A program made the position numbers and the translations under genes. From assembly GCA_019649035.1 (NCBI GenBank), contig BMAT01002986.1:221183-256435 (forward strand): DNA of 35,253 bases, written 5' to 3'. This stretch comes from Elysia marginata. Its lineage: Eukaryota > Mollusca > Gastropoda > Plakobranchidae. The notes beneath the pieces were generated by a model, which worked only from the letters and a program-made list of their open reading frames with translations, did no database searches and was not told where the DNA came from. Shown one piece after another: positions 23,419 through 33,496 of this stretch. Numbering within the stretch: the first letter of the stretch is position 1; each line of letters opens with the position of its first letter.

Positions 23419-23788
23419 ATGAATTACCAGCCTAACCCGCGGCAAAGTTACTCCCATGATTCAGCCTGGAGGTTCTCGGCAGATTCCTGGGACAATTTGA
23501 TCACTGGTCACGCCAACGGTTCACCAAAAGCTGACACAAACATCTTACCGGCACTTTCTGCTGACCTTGAGGAGGCCCAGAGATCATGGGTGTCCCTGAG
23601 GGGATATTGCCAATATATTTCTTACGGTACTTTCATATCTCACAAGCCGAAAAGAAGTCTATATCTAGTTGGCGTGCTTATTTATAGTTCCAAGGGTTTC
23701 TACTTTAATCTCCCCAGGAGGCTTGTCGGCATGCAATTGAATGTAATAGTTGCTTCTCTTGCAATTCTCGGTAATTTTGCGTTTCCAG
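23419..23788 (+). CDS. Possible orphan coding exon, unknown product (about 123 residues)
   Basis: An ATG ORF with local GC content clearly above its surroundings, especially 23419-23600. It contains the segment CAG|GTAAAGT at 23786-23795, a near-perfect splice donor that would end the exon in phase 1. The frame runs on only to a stop at 23815-23817. The product begins MNYQPNPRQSYSHDSAW and has an acidic middle (LSADLEEAQ). It ends in a hydrophobic stretch (about 104-121, NVIVASLAILGNFAF) that could be a membrane segment. I do not recognise a family. The same CAG could instead be a 3' splice site, since the preceding bases are pyrimidine-rich. No partner exon was found downstream in the window. 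Confidence 0.3.
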
Positions 23789-23888
23789 GTAAAGTCGAGA
23801 AAGAAAGGAAAATTTAGAAATACATAGAGTAAAAAGGAGAAGAGAGACAAATAGAGATGAACATATGAAGAAAGAAGAAAACAGGAAA

Positions 23889-23946
23889 AGAGAGAGATAG
23901 ATAGATATATATATATAGAGAGAGAGGGAGAGAGAGAGAGAGAGAA

Positions 23947-24005
<59 letters not shown>

Positions 24006-24020
24006 AAGAGAGAGAGAGAA
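23889..24020 (+). repeat. GA/GATA microsatellite
   Basis: A purine-rich tract with GATA/TA units at 23895-23918 and long GA runs to 24020, then a G-rich edge. The opposite-strand Leu/Ser ORFs are artefacts. A short CA run follows at about 24105-24118. Confidence 0.95.
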
Positions 24021-24660
24021 TGGGGGGCGGGGAGGGAGAGGGTAGAATAAAACAAATAACATCACAGCTCGTCTTGAACAATCCAGTTGTCTTTTCAAAA
24101 AAATGCACACACACACACAAAAAAAACTTAAACTGTGACTGAATATCATCACATATTGCTATAGTAAGTTTGAAATATTTTGCACATGAGTTTGCACGAG
24201 ATTACACTGTTAATGCACTAAAGTCTTATAGAACTAGAGGAATCCTGGTTTTTTTCCTATAGGCGTAGGGCTCACTTTTTCAACATACAGGCTCTTTTTT
24301 GAACAAATGTATTTTTTAACTGCATTACAAAGAAAAGATTTTTGCAAACATTATTAACCATAATTTACCTCCCTGATGCTTTATATAACCAACTCAAATA
24401 ATCTCTATCGGGTTATCTCTGAGATTAAAGAATATAAAATAAATACCAGACTTACTTTACAATTTTACCCTACTTTTCTATAAGCTGAGAGGGTAAGAAT
24501 TTTAAGAACTGACGCCACCAGGAAGATTTCTGCTTCCACTCTAGTTTCACTGGCTAATTTCAGTCATTCATGCATACTATACGGTGTACTTCCATTTAAA
24601 TATTTAGTTCTACTTGAAACAAATTGTAGATAATCGCGTTTAATCATGATTTAAGACCTG
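24021..24660. other. Non-coding stretch
   Basis: AT-rich, no ORF of note, nothing recognised beyond the short CA run at its start. Confidence 0.5.
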
Positions 24661-24931
24661 ACCGGCTCTGTGGTTATATAAGAGACGGCGCTTGGGACAA
24701 TTGAAAGCGTGCTGCCACACTGTGATGTAACGAGCGCTTGCATACACTACCCCCAGTCACATTATCCTGACACCGGGCCGACCAGACTTAGCACTTAATC
24801 CATAATGCCAGACACTAGGCGGATCAGCTGCATATACCAATTTTAAAGTCCTCTGTTTGACTCGGCCGGGGATTGAATCCACACCTCCCGATCTGTGAGC
24901 GAGTGTTTTACCGCTAGACCACAGAGCCGGT
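24661..24931 (-). mobile_element. tRNA-derived SINE (family B), full-length head, with terminal inverted repeat of its own head
   Basis: The minus-strand head begins ACCGGCTCTGTGG, with A box TGGTCTAGCGG and a degraded B box (GGATTCAATCC). The body matches the 26660-26968 copy up to GTCTCTTATATAA. Instead of the normal tail (TTGTAGTTGAAAA...), the + strand side carries ACCGGCTCTGTGG (24661-24673), the exact reverse complement of the 13 bases at 24919-24931. No direct-repeat target-site duplication was found. Confidence 0.88.
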
Positions 24932-25533
24932 GGAAAAACTCGAAGAGTTCTCAGACTCGATAACATAATTTATAACGCTTCCTTCCTTAACAAGCCGCCT
25001 AGACAATACTGCGGTCCGACAAGTAGAGATTAGCCTGGTCGATAAAGAACGGTTACTCGTTTGTTCAACAAAAGGGGCAGACTCATACTACCGGTAATTA
25101 GTAAATTAGAGGTTTCACACCAATTTCTCTGATGGACCCGCCACTGTATCAAGTAATGTTAGTGTAAGATCTGTGGCCTGTTGATGTATACTCCTCATTC
25201 CGAACACACTGAGTTTTGTTACCGACTTCCGAACCGCTAAGATCACAGTGCTCTCCCTTGATAGTGCTATTTATTCAATTTGCGTTCTGCGTGTTCTGAA
25301 TTCGCACTGCATTAACTTAAATCTCGTGAAACCCTGAATAAGCAAAACTTTAGCAGAAAAACTAAACGAACCGATAACAGTGTACAGAGTTTTGCGCAAA
25401 CATTCTGTTGATGGACTGAATTCCCAGTTTGTTTTTTTTTCTGGTGGATCTCACGACAAAGTTCACAAGATAGATCGATTTCCTAGGCTGCTTTGACCTT
25501 CGCCATGAAACTCCTTATTAAGGACAGTAGTGG
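24932..25533. other. Non-coding stretch
   Basis: Moderate GC content, no ORF of coding character, no repeat recognised. Confidence 0.5.
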
Positions 25534-25694
25534 CGACATGGTATAAGCTCTGTTTCTCTAAGTGGCAAGGCGGTGGGTGCCGAAGCATCTATAAGTCGAA
25601 GGTTGGGAGCGTAGTCCCGACATGGTATAAGCTATGTTTCTCTAAGCGACAAGGCGGTGGGTGCCGAAGCATCTTTAAGTCGAAGGTTCGGGCC
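25534..25694. repeat. 84-base tandem duplication
   Basis: Unit 1 (25534-25617) begins CGACATGGTATAAGCTCTGT. Unit 2 starts at 25618 and is about 90% identical through GTCGAAGGTT. Because 84 is divisible by three, a 74-codon frame spans both units, but nothing else suggests a protein. Confidence 0.92.
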
Positions 25695-26063
25695 ATACTA
25701 AAGGCAGATATTTCGGGCATTTCCACTAAAAAGCCTACTTCTCTCCACTGTTAATTTCATACCTTTCTAATATTTCAATCACTTGGTTGGGTCTGTGTCT
25801 GTTTAAAGGCGCCCCGTTCTGTCTATGGTGCTCTGTTGGGCGAGCTCTTATCAGAAACAAAGGAGAGACTCGTAACTTGCGGTTGTGACTATTATCAGAT
25901 CATCAGAATATCACGACGGTGCATAATTTTATGGAGGATTCAACCTCAGCCTAGTTCACTAGCCTCGCATGTCTGAGCTGCCTTGCTTACCATCGCGATT
26001 TTTTTTCTCGTTTAACAGACAAGCGATCACATCTCGGAATGTGCAGGACTCGACCAAAAATAT

Positions 26064-26385
26064 ACGTCTATAAACGAACACCCAGTATTACGTGGTCTCT
26101 GCTGTACATCTATGAATGAACCACCAGTATCACGTGGTCTCTGCTGTACGTCTGTAAACGAACACCCAGTATCACGTGGTCTCTGCTGTACGTCTATAAA
26201 CGAACACCCATTTTTACGTGGTCTCTGCTGTACGTCTATTAACGAACACCCAGTATCACGACGTCGTGGTCTCTGCTGTACGTCTATAAACGAACACCCA
26301 GTATCACGTGGTCTCTGCTGTACGTCTATAAACGAACACTCAGTATCACGTGGTCTCTGCTGTACGTCTATAAACGAACACCCAG
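26064..26385. repeat. 42-base minisatellite, about 7.5 units, several with a CACGTG E-box
   Basis: Units start at 26064, 26106, 26148, 26190, 26232, 26280, 26322 and 26364. Unit 5 is 48 bases because of an extra six bases making CGACGTCG. The core is ACGTCTATAAACGAACACCC plus AGTATCACGTGGTCTCTGCTGT. CACGTG is intact at 26131, 26173, 26305 and 26347. Both strands stay open because 42 is 14 codons, giving repeats such as CCTSINEHPVSRGL. The ORFs are probably by-products of the period. Confidence 0.95.
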
Positions 26386-26659
26386 ACTCAATGTCCAGTT
26401 GGATCCATGTCAAGTGTGTTTTTCAATTTAAAATGCTGTGTTGTTGATTTTTCAATTATTAAACAATGAATCTCATCCTCTTGTCCTGCACAACTCCATT
26501 ACACCACAAACTATCTCAATGGCTTTAAAGAAAATTAAAAGTTAGGAAACTAGTATTTGGAAATCTGTTTTTAAGTGCTGAAAAATTATTCGTGTTCTCT
26601 TTTCCAACACGTGTTCATTACTGGTCACTCGGTTTTACCTTGGGAGGGCTCCAATACTG

Positions 26660-26968
26660 ACCGGCTCTGTGGCCTAGCGGTAAAGACACTCGCTCAGAGA
26701 TCGGGAGGTGCGGGTTCGATGCAGAGCCGAGTGAAACCAAAGACTTTAAAATTGGTACTAGTAGTTGATCCGCCTGGTGTCTGGCATTATGGATTTAGTG
26801 CTAAGTCTGGTCTGCCCGGTGTCAGGATAATGTGACTGGGTGTGGTGTATGCAGCGCTCTGTACATCACAACGTGGCACCACGCTTTCAATTGTCCCAAG
26901 CGCCGTCTCTGATATAATCTTGTAGTTGAAAAAAAAAAAAACGTTAAAATTCAAACAACCAACCAACA
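26660..26968 (+). mobile_element. tRNA-derived SINE (family B), full-length copy with 15-base target-site duplication
   Basis: The tRNA-like head has A box TGGCCTAGCGG (26670-26680) and a B box starting GGTTCGATGC (26713-26722). The body ends GCCGTCTCTGATATAAT. The tail is TTGTAGTTG, then an A run, then GTTAAAATTCAAACAACCAA. Perfect 15-base direct repeats GCTCCAATACTGACC lie at 26648-26662 and 26969-26983. The intact duplication points to a fairly recent insertion. It is the reference copy for the other two family B copies. Confidence 0.93.
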
Positions 26969-27123
26969 GCTCCAATACTGACCTACTGGTCTCTAGTCTC
27001 GCTCAGCGCGACACCGACAAAAAACTCGTGCGCCAAATCTGCTTAAATCGATCCCGAGAGAGAAACGACACTCATAGTGTTGACATTTACTCGTTTTAAT
27101 CTTTCCTCTCGTCTGAGAAAAAC

Positions 27124-27327
27124 ACAAAAATCTGTGACTAATGGCCTGACCAGACAAACAGTAAACATTTTTGGAAGTAAATATCAAAGAAATTCTGTGA
27201 CTATAGGCCTGACCAGACAAACAGTAAACATTTTTGGAAGTAAATATCAAAGAAAAACTGTGACTATAGGCCTGACCAGACAAACAGCAAACATTTTGAG
27301 AAGTAAAATATAAAAGAAAAACTGTGT
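27124..27327. repeat. 63-base tandem repeat, three units
   Basis: CTGTGACTA recurs at 27132, 27195 and 27258 with period 63, and a decayed fourth start (CTGTG) lies at 27322. The core contains GGCCTGACCAGACAAACAG and AAACATTTTTGGAAGTAAA. ORFs on both strands (21-residue repeats) follow from the period being a multiple of three. Confidence 0.93.
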
Positions 27328-28038
27328 ACAAATTTTTGCGTCTTGTTTCATAAAGCTTTAAAAGTGTTTGAGGTCAACGATTTTGTCATGTATCAGTAAT
27401 TCTAAGACCTTGATAAATATAGAATGTAAAAAAAAATTCTTGAATCTGCCTATATAATGTAGACCAGCACAGATTTAATTTAAGGCTCTAACCCCCTTAG
27501 ATTTTTTATGGTATTATAGGTGATGACCACGAAAAAGGGATAAGGACAGTTGCCAGAATGGACTTACTGCCATCATTAGTTATATAATGTGAATAAAGAT
27601 TTAATTGTATATTATTTGCTGCCTGTTTCATACTCTGTTGTCTTTTTGTTTACAATTTAAATGAACTAAGACCTATCTAATATATAAGACTGATATCTAG
27701 ATTGAAATTTTGTAGCATATCTCTTTGTCAGACTTTAAATATTTTTTCGTCGTAAGCTAACATTACTTCTATTGAACAAATTATATCTACTGTGTACTAT
27801 GAAATTAAGATTCAAGGGTTTCTATTCCTGATGTCATTTCGCCGTCTTTCTTGAATTTCCTTATAGTGATAACACACCTTTTTCTAGTTGTCAGGGGTGA
27901 ATAGATTTAGTTTAAAAATACATCTATAAAAAACTGTCGCGCAATATAAACACAAGTAGTTGAGGATTTGTGCGCATTAGCGTCTTGCACATAATCCAAG
28001 ATGAACAACTTTTCCAGTTTTGATGACATGAAAGACCT
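27328..28038. other. AT-rich non-coding stretch
   Basis: No ORF of note, no repeat recognised. Confidence 0.5.
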
Positions 28039-28049
28039 TCACGCTCCTT

Positions 28050-28198
28050 GTCAGTATAATGTGACCGGCTGAGGCTAAGTCATGGTATCCCCGCTAGTCT
28101 CTGGGTGGCAGCCCGTACATTGTCATTGGGACCCAAGCCCTGAGAGCACCTTTGAAGTGGAATTGGGCTTGTAAAATATCCTTCAATCAATCAATCAA
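28050..28198 (+). mobile_element. Short retroelement insertion with TCAA tail and 11-base target-site duplication
   Basis: About 149 bases are flanked by the perfect direct repeat TCACGCTCCTT (28039-28049 and 28199-28209). The 3' end is a (TCAA)n microsatellite, typical of non-LTR retroelements and the SINEs that use their tails. There is no A or B box, so it is a 5'-truncated copy or a different class from families A and B. Confidence 0.82.
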
Positions 28199-28354
28199 TC
28201 ACGCTCCTTCTGTTTCATTCGCGTTCTGTGGTGATGAGCTACACGACAGGTAAGGCGGACGATTCTATCTTCTCGAGTTCTCACATCGCTCTATTGGCCA
28301 TATTTTTTTCTATTTATTTGTGTAATAGTGCCATAGTACATGTGTAGAAATAAA

Positions 28355-28476
28355 CAACCGCCAGATGAAGTTTTGTGAAGCGCTGCCACAGGATCTGTAG
28401 ACATCAACCGCCAGATGAAGTTTTGAGGAGTAAAATGTAAAGACCATAAAGCGCTGCCACAGCATCTGTGGACATC
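28355..28476. repeat. Imperfect tandem duplication (50 and 72 bases)
   Basis: CAACCGCCAGATGAAGTTTTG starts both units (28355 and 28405), and both end GCGCTGCCACAGnATCTGTnGACATC. Unit 2 has about 22 extra bases between these blocks. Confidence 0.88.
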
Positions 28477-28698
28477 TCTAGTTCTGTTCACAACAAACAG
28501 CCGCAGGCAGGGATACTCGACCGGACAATGACCTACTAGCTCTGCTCTCCCCATCAAAATTGAGGGTTTTTCTGTGCGTGCGAAACATCTTTTGTCAAGA
28601 CTTTAAAGGCTTTTTAAAATCTCAATGGATAAAAAAGAATGAATTACTTCGTCGAGCAATTATCTCCTTTCATATATTTTTGTTTACGCCTCAACCTG

Positions 28699-28780
28699 CT
28701 CTCTCTCTCTCTCTCTCTGTCTCTGTCTGTCTGTCTCTCTCTCTCTCTGTCTGTCTCTCATTTCTCTCTCTGTTTCTCTG
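28699..28780 (+). repeat. TC/TCTG microsatellite
   Basis: TC runs with interspersed TCTG units. The Leu/Ser ORFs through it are artefacts. Confidence 0.93.
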
Positions 28781-30871
28781 CCTCTATTTCCCTTTCGCGA
28801 CTTAACTTTTTTAAAATCTCAGGGAAATAACGACAGCTGTCGTTTGCCAGGCTATGAACAACAATAACAACAAACAAAATTCAACATTGAAGTTGAAAGT
28901 GAACTTCTTTTGAAAATTACGCTCTCTTGTTATTTTTTTTAAAGTTTCAAATTTTAAATTTCTTATGACACATACCTTAGAGACTACTATTATGTCTAGA
29001 TCTAAATTACGATAAAAAACCCTATAGTATGTTGTCTTTCAAAAATGAGCCGCTACCATTGTTTTACCTCTAATCTCCTATTCCCTATCCAAGTGTTTTG
29101 TCAACAGAAAAACAAGTTTTGAGGGCCAGTGATATGATACTTCCCCATGCTCGCTCACAGTTCATGGGGCCACATGGGGCATCGATCGTTCTCGCAGAAT
29201 TCTGTTAAGTGATGGGAGGGCAGGGTGTCTGGTTTGTTAGCTTTAAAAGGACATTGAGTTAAAAAAGCTAAAAATATCTCACTTTTTTATTACTGTAAAC
29301 AATGTCCAGAATCTAGAGGTTCATTTCTATGTACAAAATGGTTCCCTGCTGATTTGATTTTGCCCTTCTAGCTCTGATATTTTTAACTTCTAAAGCCTTC
29401 TTTTCACTTCTCCAAATCTTCTTGCGTTGATTTGATTTTCTCTTCATTAAAAAAAGCTTTCAATGTAATAAATTAAAAGATGTTACCCTACTTTGATATC
29501 CCACAACATTTTAGTCCTAGGATTTTGGAAGGGAATTTATAAAATGAAAGGCTCCTCTTGTTATCTTCAATTTTTGTAAATTTCGTGCCCCTTTTTTTTT
29601 TGCTGCGTACTTGTCAATAGTTCGAAACGATTTAAATATTATGTCTGCAGGGTCACTTAAGTTTTTTTTTTATTATTGCTCACCTTGCGTTACCGCCCTT
29701 TTCCCATCAGACGGACAATATCATTATTCTCATTTGCGCTAACATAATTCTGTATATCAAACGAAATAATTGTCCACCCAGTAGTCGTGCTTCTCGTGAT
29801 GACCGCAATCAAACCATAAGGAAAATTAAAAAGGCAATTGCATGCTCAACTTTGTCACAAAAATTTAACTTAAGTCACTAATTCAACAAGGAAAAAAAGG
29901 AATTGTTATCATATTTTCAATGTACATGAATGTGAAAATAAAGTTCTTTATTTTATAAGAAATTACGTCTCAATTTACAATAGACAAAAACAAAGAAGAA
30001 CTTCCTTGCTGCAGATGACATTACTATCTCAAACAAGATGTTAACAACTCATATACATTTTTCTGTCAGTTTCGAACATTCAAAACTACTAAGTTCACAT
30101 GTACCGTTATCTATTTCACTTAAAACCGACACCACCACAATGAAAGAAAGCTCTCTCAATAACATCGTTAAGCAAGGAAAAAAAAAACAACAACTCTTGA
30201 ATAAGTTCACAATGACTGGTAGTAATCATTCTTTGAGTGTGCTGATCGATCTCAAAGATGTCCAATCAAAGCTGCTTTCATGTCCTAAAACAAAATGTAA
30301 AAGTCTGTAAAAACAGCCAGACAAGCTGAGACTCTGATTTCCTTATCGAATTTCAACTTCAAATTAAGTTGGTATAAGACAAGCAAACTTTAGGAACTTT
30401 CGGCTTAGACTTGTCCAATTTGTGCTAAAATCTTGAAAAAAGTCCACAGTGGGGGAAGGGGTGGGGCGGCGTGAGTAAAACCAATCGAGATGCTACCAGT
30501 GTATCAAAATATCAAAGGGAGAATGCTTAACACAATGAAACATGTTATAGAATAACGAATTCTTATCACACAGGCTAACTGGTTGTTTTTAAGTAAAGTC
30601 CGCTAGATTAGTCCTGAGGCCTTTGCTTGGGAGTAAAAAATCGAGGATTTTAAACGGACAGCCATGTCCGAATCACTAAAAGGAAAACTTCATATTCTGT
30701 GTACACCAAAAAGCTGTACAATGTACACTTTCAAAAGCCTAATCAGTCGTCTATCTTTCTGAGACTTCATATAATGGAGTTTAGGGAAAAAAATTGATGT
30801 CTTGTTTAAAATGTTTTGTTCGCATATTGATAGTTAGATAAATGCTTTGATAGATTGATATGCTTAGATTG
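28781..30871. other. AT-rich non-coding stretch
   Basis: Contains the dispersed repeat core at 29030-29092. A 90-codon frame at 30038-30310 has no recognisable domain. I see nothing else. Confidence 0.5.
29030..29092 (+). repeat. Dispersed repeat core, copy 2
   Basis: Partner of 3605-3665 in the opposite orientation, 25 kb away. Similarity fades outside about 63 bases, so this is probably an old fragment of an unnamed interspersed repeat. Confidence 0.6.
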
Positions 30872-30966
30872 ACAGAGGAAGAGAGAAAGAAAGAGAGACA
30901 AAGAATGCATAGCGAGAGAGAGAAAGAGTGACAGAGAGAGAGAGAGAGAAAGAGTGTGTGTGAGAG

Positions 30967-31015
<49 letters not shown>

Positions 31016-31028
31016 GAGCGAGAGAGAA
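30872..31028 (+). repeat. GA microsatellite
   Basis: A purine-rich tract with GA runs, a GTGTGTGAGA interruption near 30955 and GACAGACA near 31008. Confidence 0.95.
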
Positions 31029-31439
31029 ATGTTAAAAAAGAAAATTGAACACTGATAATTGGGATATTATTGATCTTGCTAACAATAAAAAAGGATTTCA
31101 TTATAATAATATTTTTGGATGTCAAACCCATAAGCCCTTTTTAGTTCATATTTGTGAAAAACATGTTGGTGGTGTCATGCACTGCATCACCTTTGCGGCG
31201 TTTTTTCATAAATTGTTTTCATTCATCAAACAATCTCTGCTGAATATAAAGAATTGCATTAATTGCAATAGCGCATAATACTTTGTAACTATTTTCTTGA
31301 GTAGCGACGTCCACACAAAGTTTTCATTGCTATTGCCCCTTTTGTAATTTGGGCCTGTGGTCTTTAATACTGAATAAGGATTTTATTTCCTTAACTTTAT
31401 TTTATCACCCTTGCAGGGTTTGCCGAGTCCGAGAATGTA
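31029..31439. other. Non-coding stretch
   Basis: A 77-codon frame at 31045-31278 has no family. A T-rich stretch ending CCTTGCAG at 31416 resembles a splice acceptor just before the 52-base array, but no coding exon follows. Confidence 0.4.
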
Positions 31440-31939
31440 GGGCAGCATCCTTTAGGGGAAGTTCTGTTCTCTAATCGAGCCCTAGATAAAAAGGGCAGCA
31501 TCCTTTAGAGGAAGTTCTGTCCTCTAACCGTGCACGAGAAGAAAGGGCAGCATCCTTTAGACGAAGTTTCTAACCGTGCACGAGAAGAAAGGGCAGCATC
31601 CTTTAGACGAAGTTCTGTCCTCTTACCGAGCCCGAGAAGGAAGGGCAGCATCCTTTAGAGGAAGTTCTGCCCTCTAACCGTGCACGAGAAGAAAGGGCAG
31701 CATCCTTTAGAGGAAGTTCTGTCCTCTATCCGAGCCCAAGAAGAAAGGGCAGCATCCTTCAGAGGAAGTTCTGTCCTCTAACCGAGACCGAGAAGAAAGG
31801 GCAGCATCCTTCAGAGGAAGTTCTGTCCTCTATCCGAGCACAAGAAGAAAGGGCAGCATCTTTTAGAGGAAGTTCTGTCCTCTATCCGAGCACAAGAAGA
31901 AAGGGCAGCATCCTTCAGAGGAAGCTCTGTCCTCTAACC
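31440..31939. repeat. 52-base minisatellite, ten units, with an internal inverted repeat
   Basis: Units starting GGGCAGCATCCTT lie at 31440, 31493, 31545, 31591, 31643, 31695, 31747, 31799, 31851 and 31903. All intervals are 52 except 53 for the first and 46 for the third, which lost six bases. Each unit carries TAGAGGA-AGTTCTG-TCCTCTA or a variant, a 6-7 base stem with a 7-base loop. The linker varies as CCGTGCACGAG, CCGAGCCCGAG or CCGAGCACAAG. Confidence 0.95.
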
Positions 31940-33496
31940 ATCATAAATATTTCTTTATATTCAATTTTTAATTTTTTTTCTAACAAAATTATTACGATCT
32001 TTATAGAATCATGTACCGTTTTTCTCTTTTAACATTTTCCAATACCGTTAAATAGTTCTAAAGAAAATAATTAGGCTGTTTTATTTAGATTTCTTTTTCA
32101 ACCAAACAAATTAAAAAGCCAAAATTCTGTTTTTGTTTAGGACGTTCTATATCCTTTCTTTCGTCATTTTGTCAATCATATGCACGGACCGCATGTAGTT
32201 AGCCCGTTTAAAATTAGAAAACTCGAATCTAATAACAGTTGTCAAATATTTTGTCATATTTTACACTATTTGCAAAGCAATCATGTCGATCTAAAAACAA
32301 ACAAGGCAAGAGTAATTTGCAAGACATTATTATCTCGCACACCTAGATAATATTTCTCAAGCAAAACAAACCTTTTATTTACAAGGGTTTAATTTGCAAA
32401 CAGACAAATCATGGCACCGTCTGTGGGTTTTTCATGACTTAATGTGACCAATGAAATGCATTATGCGTAAAAAAGGAGATTCGCTTTTCGGATTCCTCCA
32501 TTAACTGAACGAGTATCTCGATTGGCAAGTAAATTTTGTGCTGATTTGTAAGGTTTGCAAGATTTACAGAGTAATCGAACCAGAAATAGGGTCCTGGTGA
32601 AAAGTTTTATTCTGATATTAAATCTAAATCACAGGTTGAACGGAATACTTTTTGGAGCGCACGGAAAACCTTTCAACAATCTTAGCTCTATATAGTTCTA
32701 TCTCAATTTCTTTTCTAGATTTGTGCTAAAGCATTTAAAGTTTTAGTGTACATAATAAATCTCAGCATTTCAAATGGTGGTAGGCCTATCGGCTGACGGT
32801 TAGGGCTATATGGTTAAAACTTTTTAAAATACCATAGTAAAGAAGTAAAGATTTTTTGCCCCTCTTTCCAGCAATACGAGAAAAAAAATTTGCCCTAAAT
32901 GTTAACAAGAGCAAGATAGCACGGTGGTAGTGATTACTGGACAAAACAATTAAGGCCGCTAATAAAGTTGCCTCATCGAGATATTAAAGAAACGTTCTGA
33001 ATACCACGTTTCATTGTAAATTTGTTTAATATCTGTATGTAAAGAGATTTGAGGAAGGAGAGGCGGATCAGTAGTATACACTACGACCATTCAGCCTACG
33101 GTTGATGAAGTCTATTGTCAATAACCCGGTTGGATTTAGTTATTACCTATGAATTATGCTTTGGTGGAATTCCAAACTATCGCAGTGAGCGAAGATTATG
33201 ATTATTTGTACTTTCTAGTGAGCCTATACCTCAAATAAGCATGTAGATTTCTTTAACGTTGACATGCTTAGCCAAAAAAAAAAGAGAAAAGAAAAAGGAA
33301 GAAGGACCAGAGAACGTGCAACAATCTAATCCAAGCACTTCAATTGTCATCTCGAAGCAGCACGAACGTTTCTCCCTAGTGAGTGAGTTTCCTGAAGAAA
33401 AAAAGGCTTACCTCTTGGTGGGCGCGAGATTAAACCAAATAAATCCACTCAGTGATGGTGTCTCACTCGACTAAGTCAATGTTATCTCGTGACCTT
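31940..33496. other. AT-rich non-coding stretch
   Basis: No supported gene. A 71-codon frame at 33259-33474 begins with a Lys-rich stretch from an A-rich run and has no family. Confidence 0.5.

Noticed and set aside
23665-24152. Three Leu/Ser-rich minus-strand ORFs (112-151 codons)
   Set aside because: They are translations of a GA microsatellite.
26027-26447. Repeat-protein genes on either strand (14-residue units)
   Set aside because: Both strands are open only because the 42-base period is a multiple of three and the unit lacks stops; no start context, splice signals or family.
31440-31939. CRISPR-like array
   Set aside because: The units are contiguous 52-base repeats without unique spacers, in an animal genome; it is a minisatellite.
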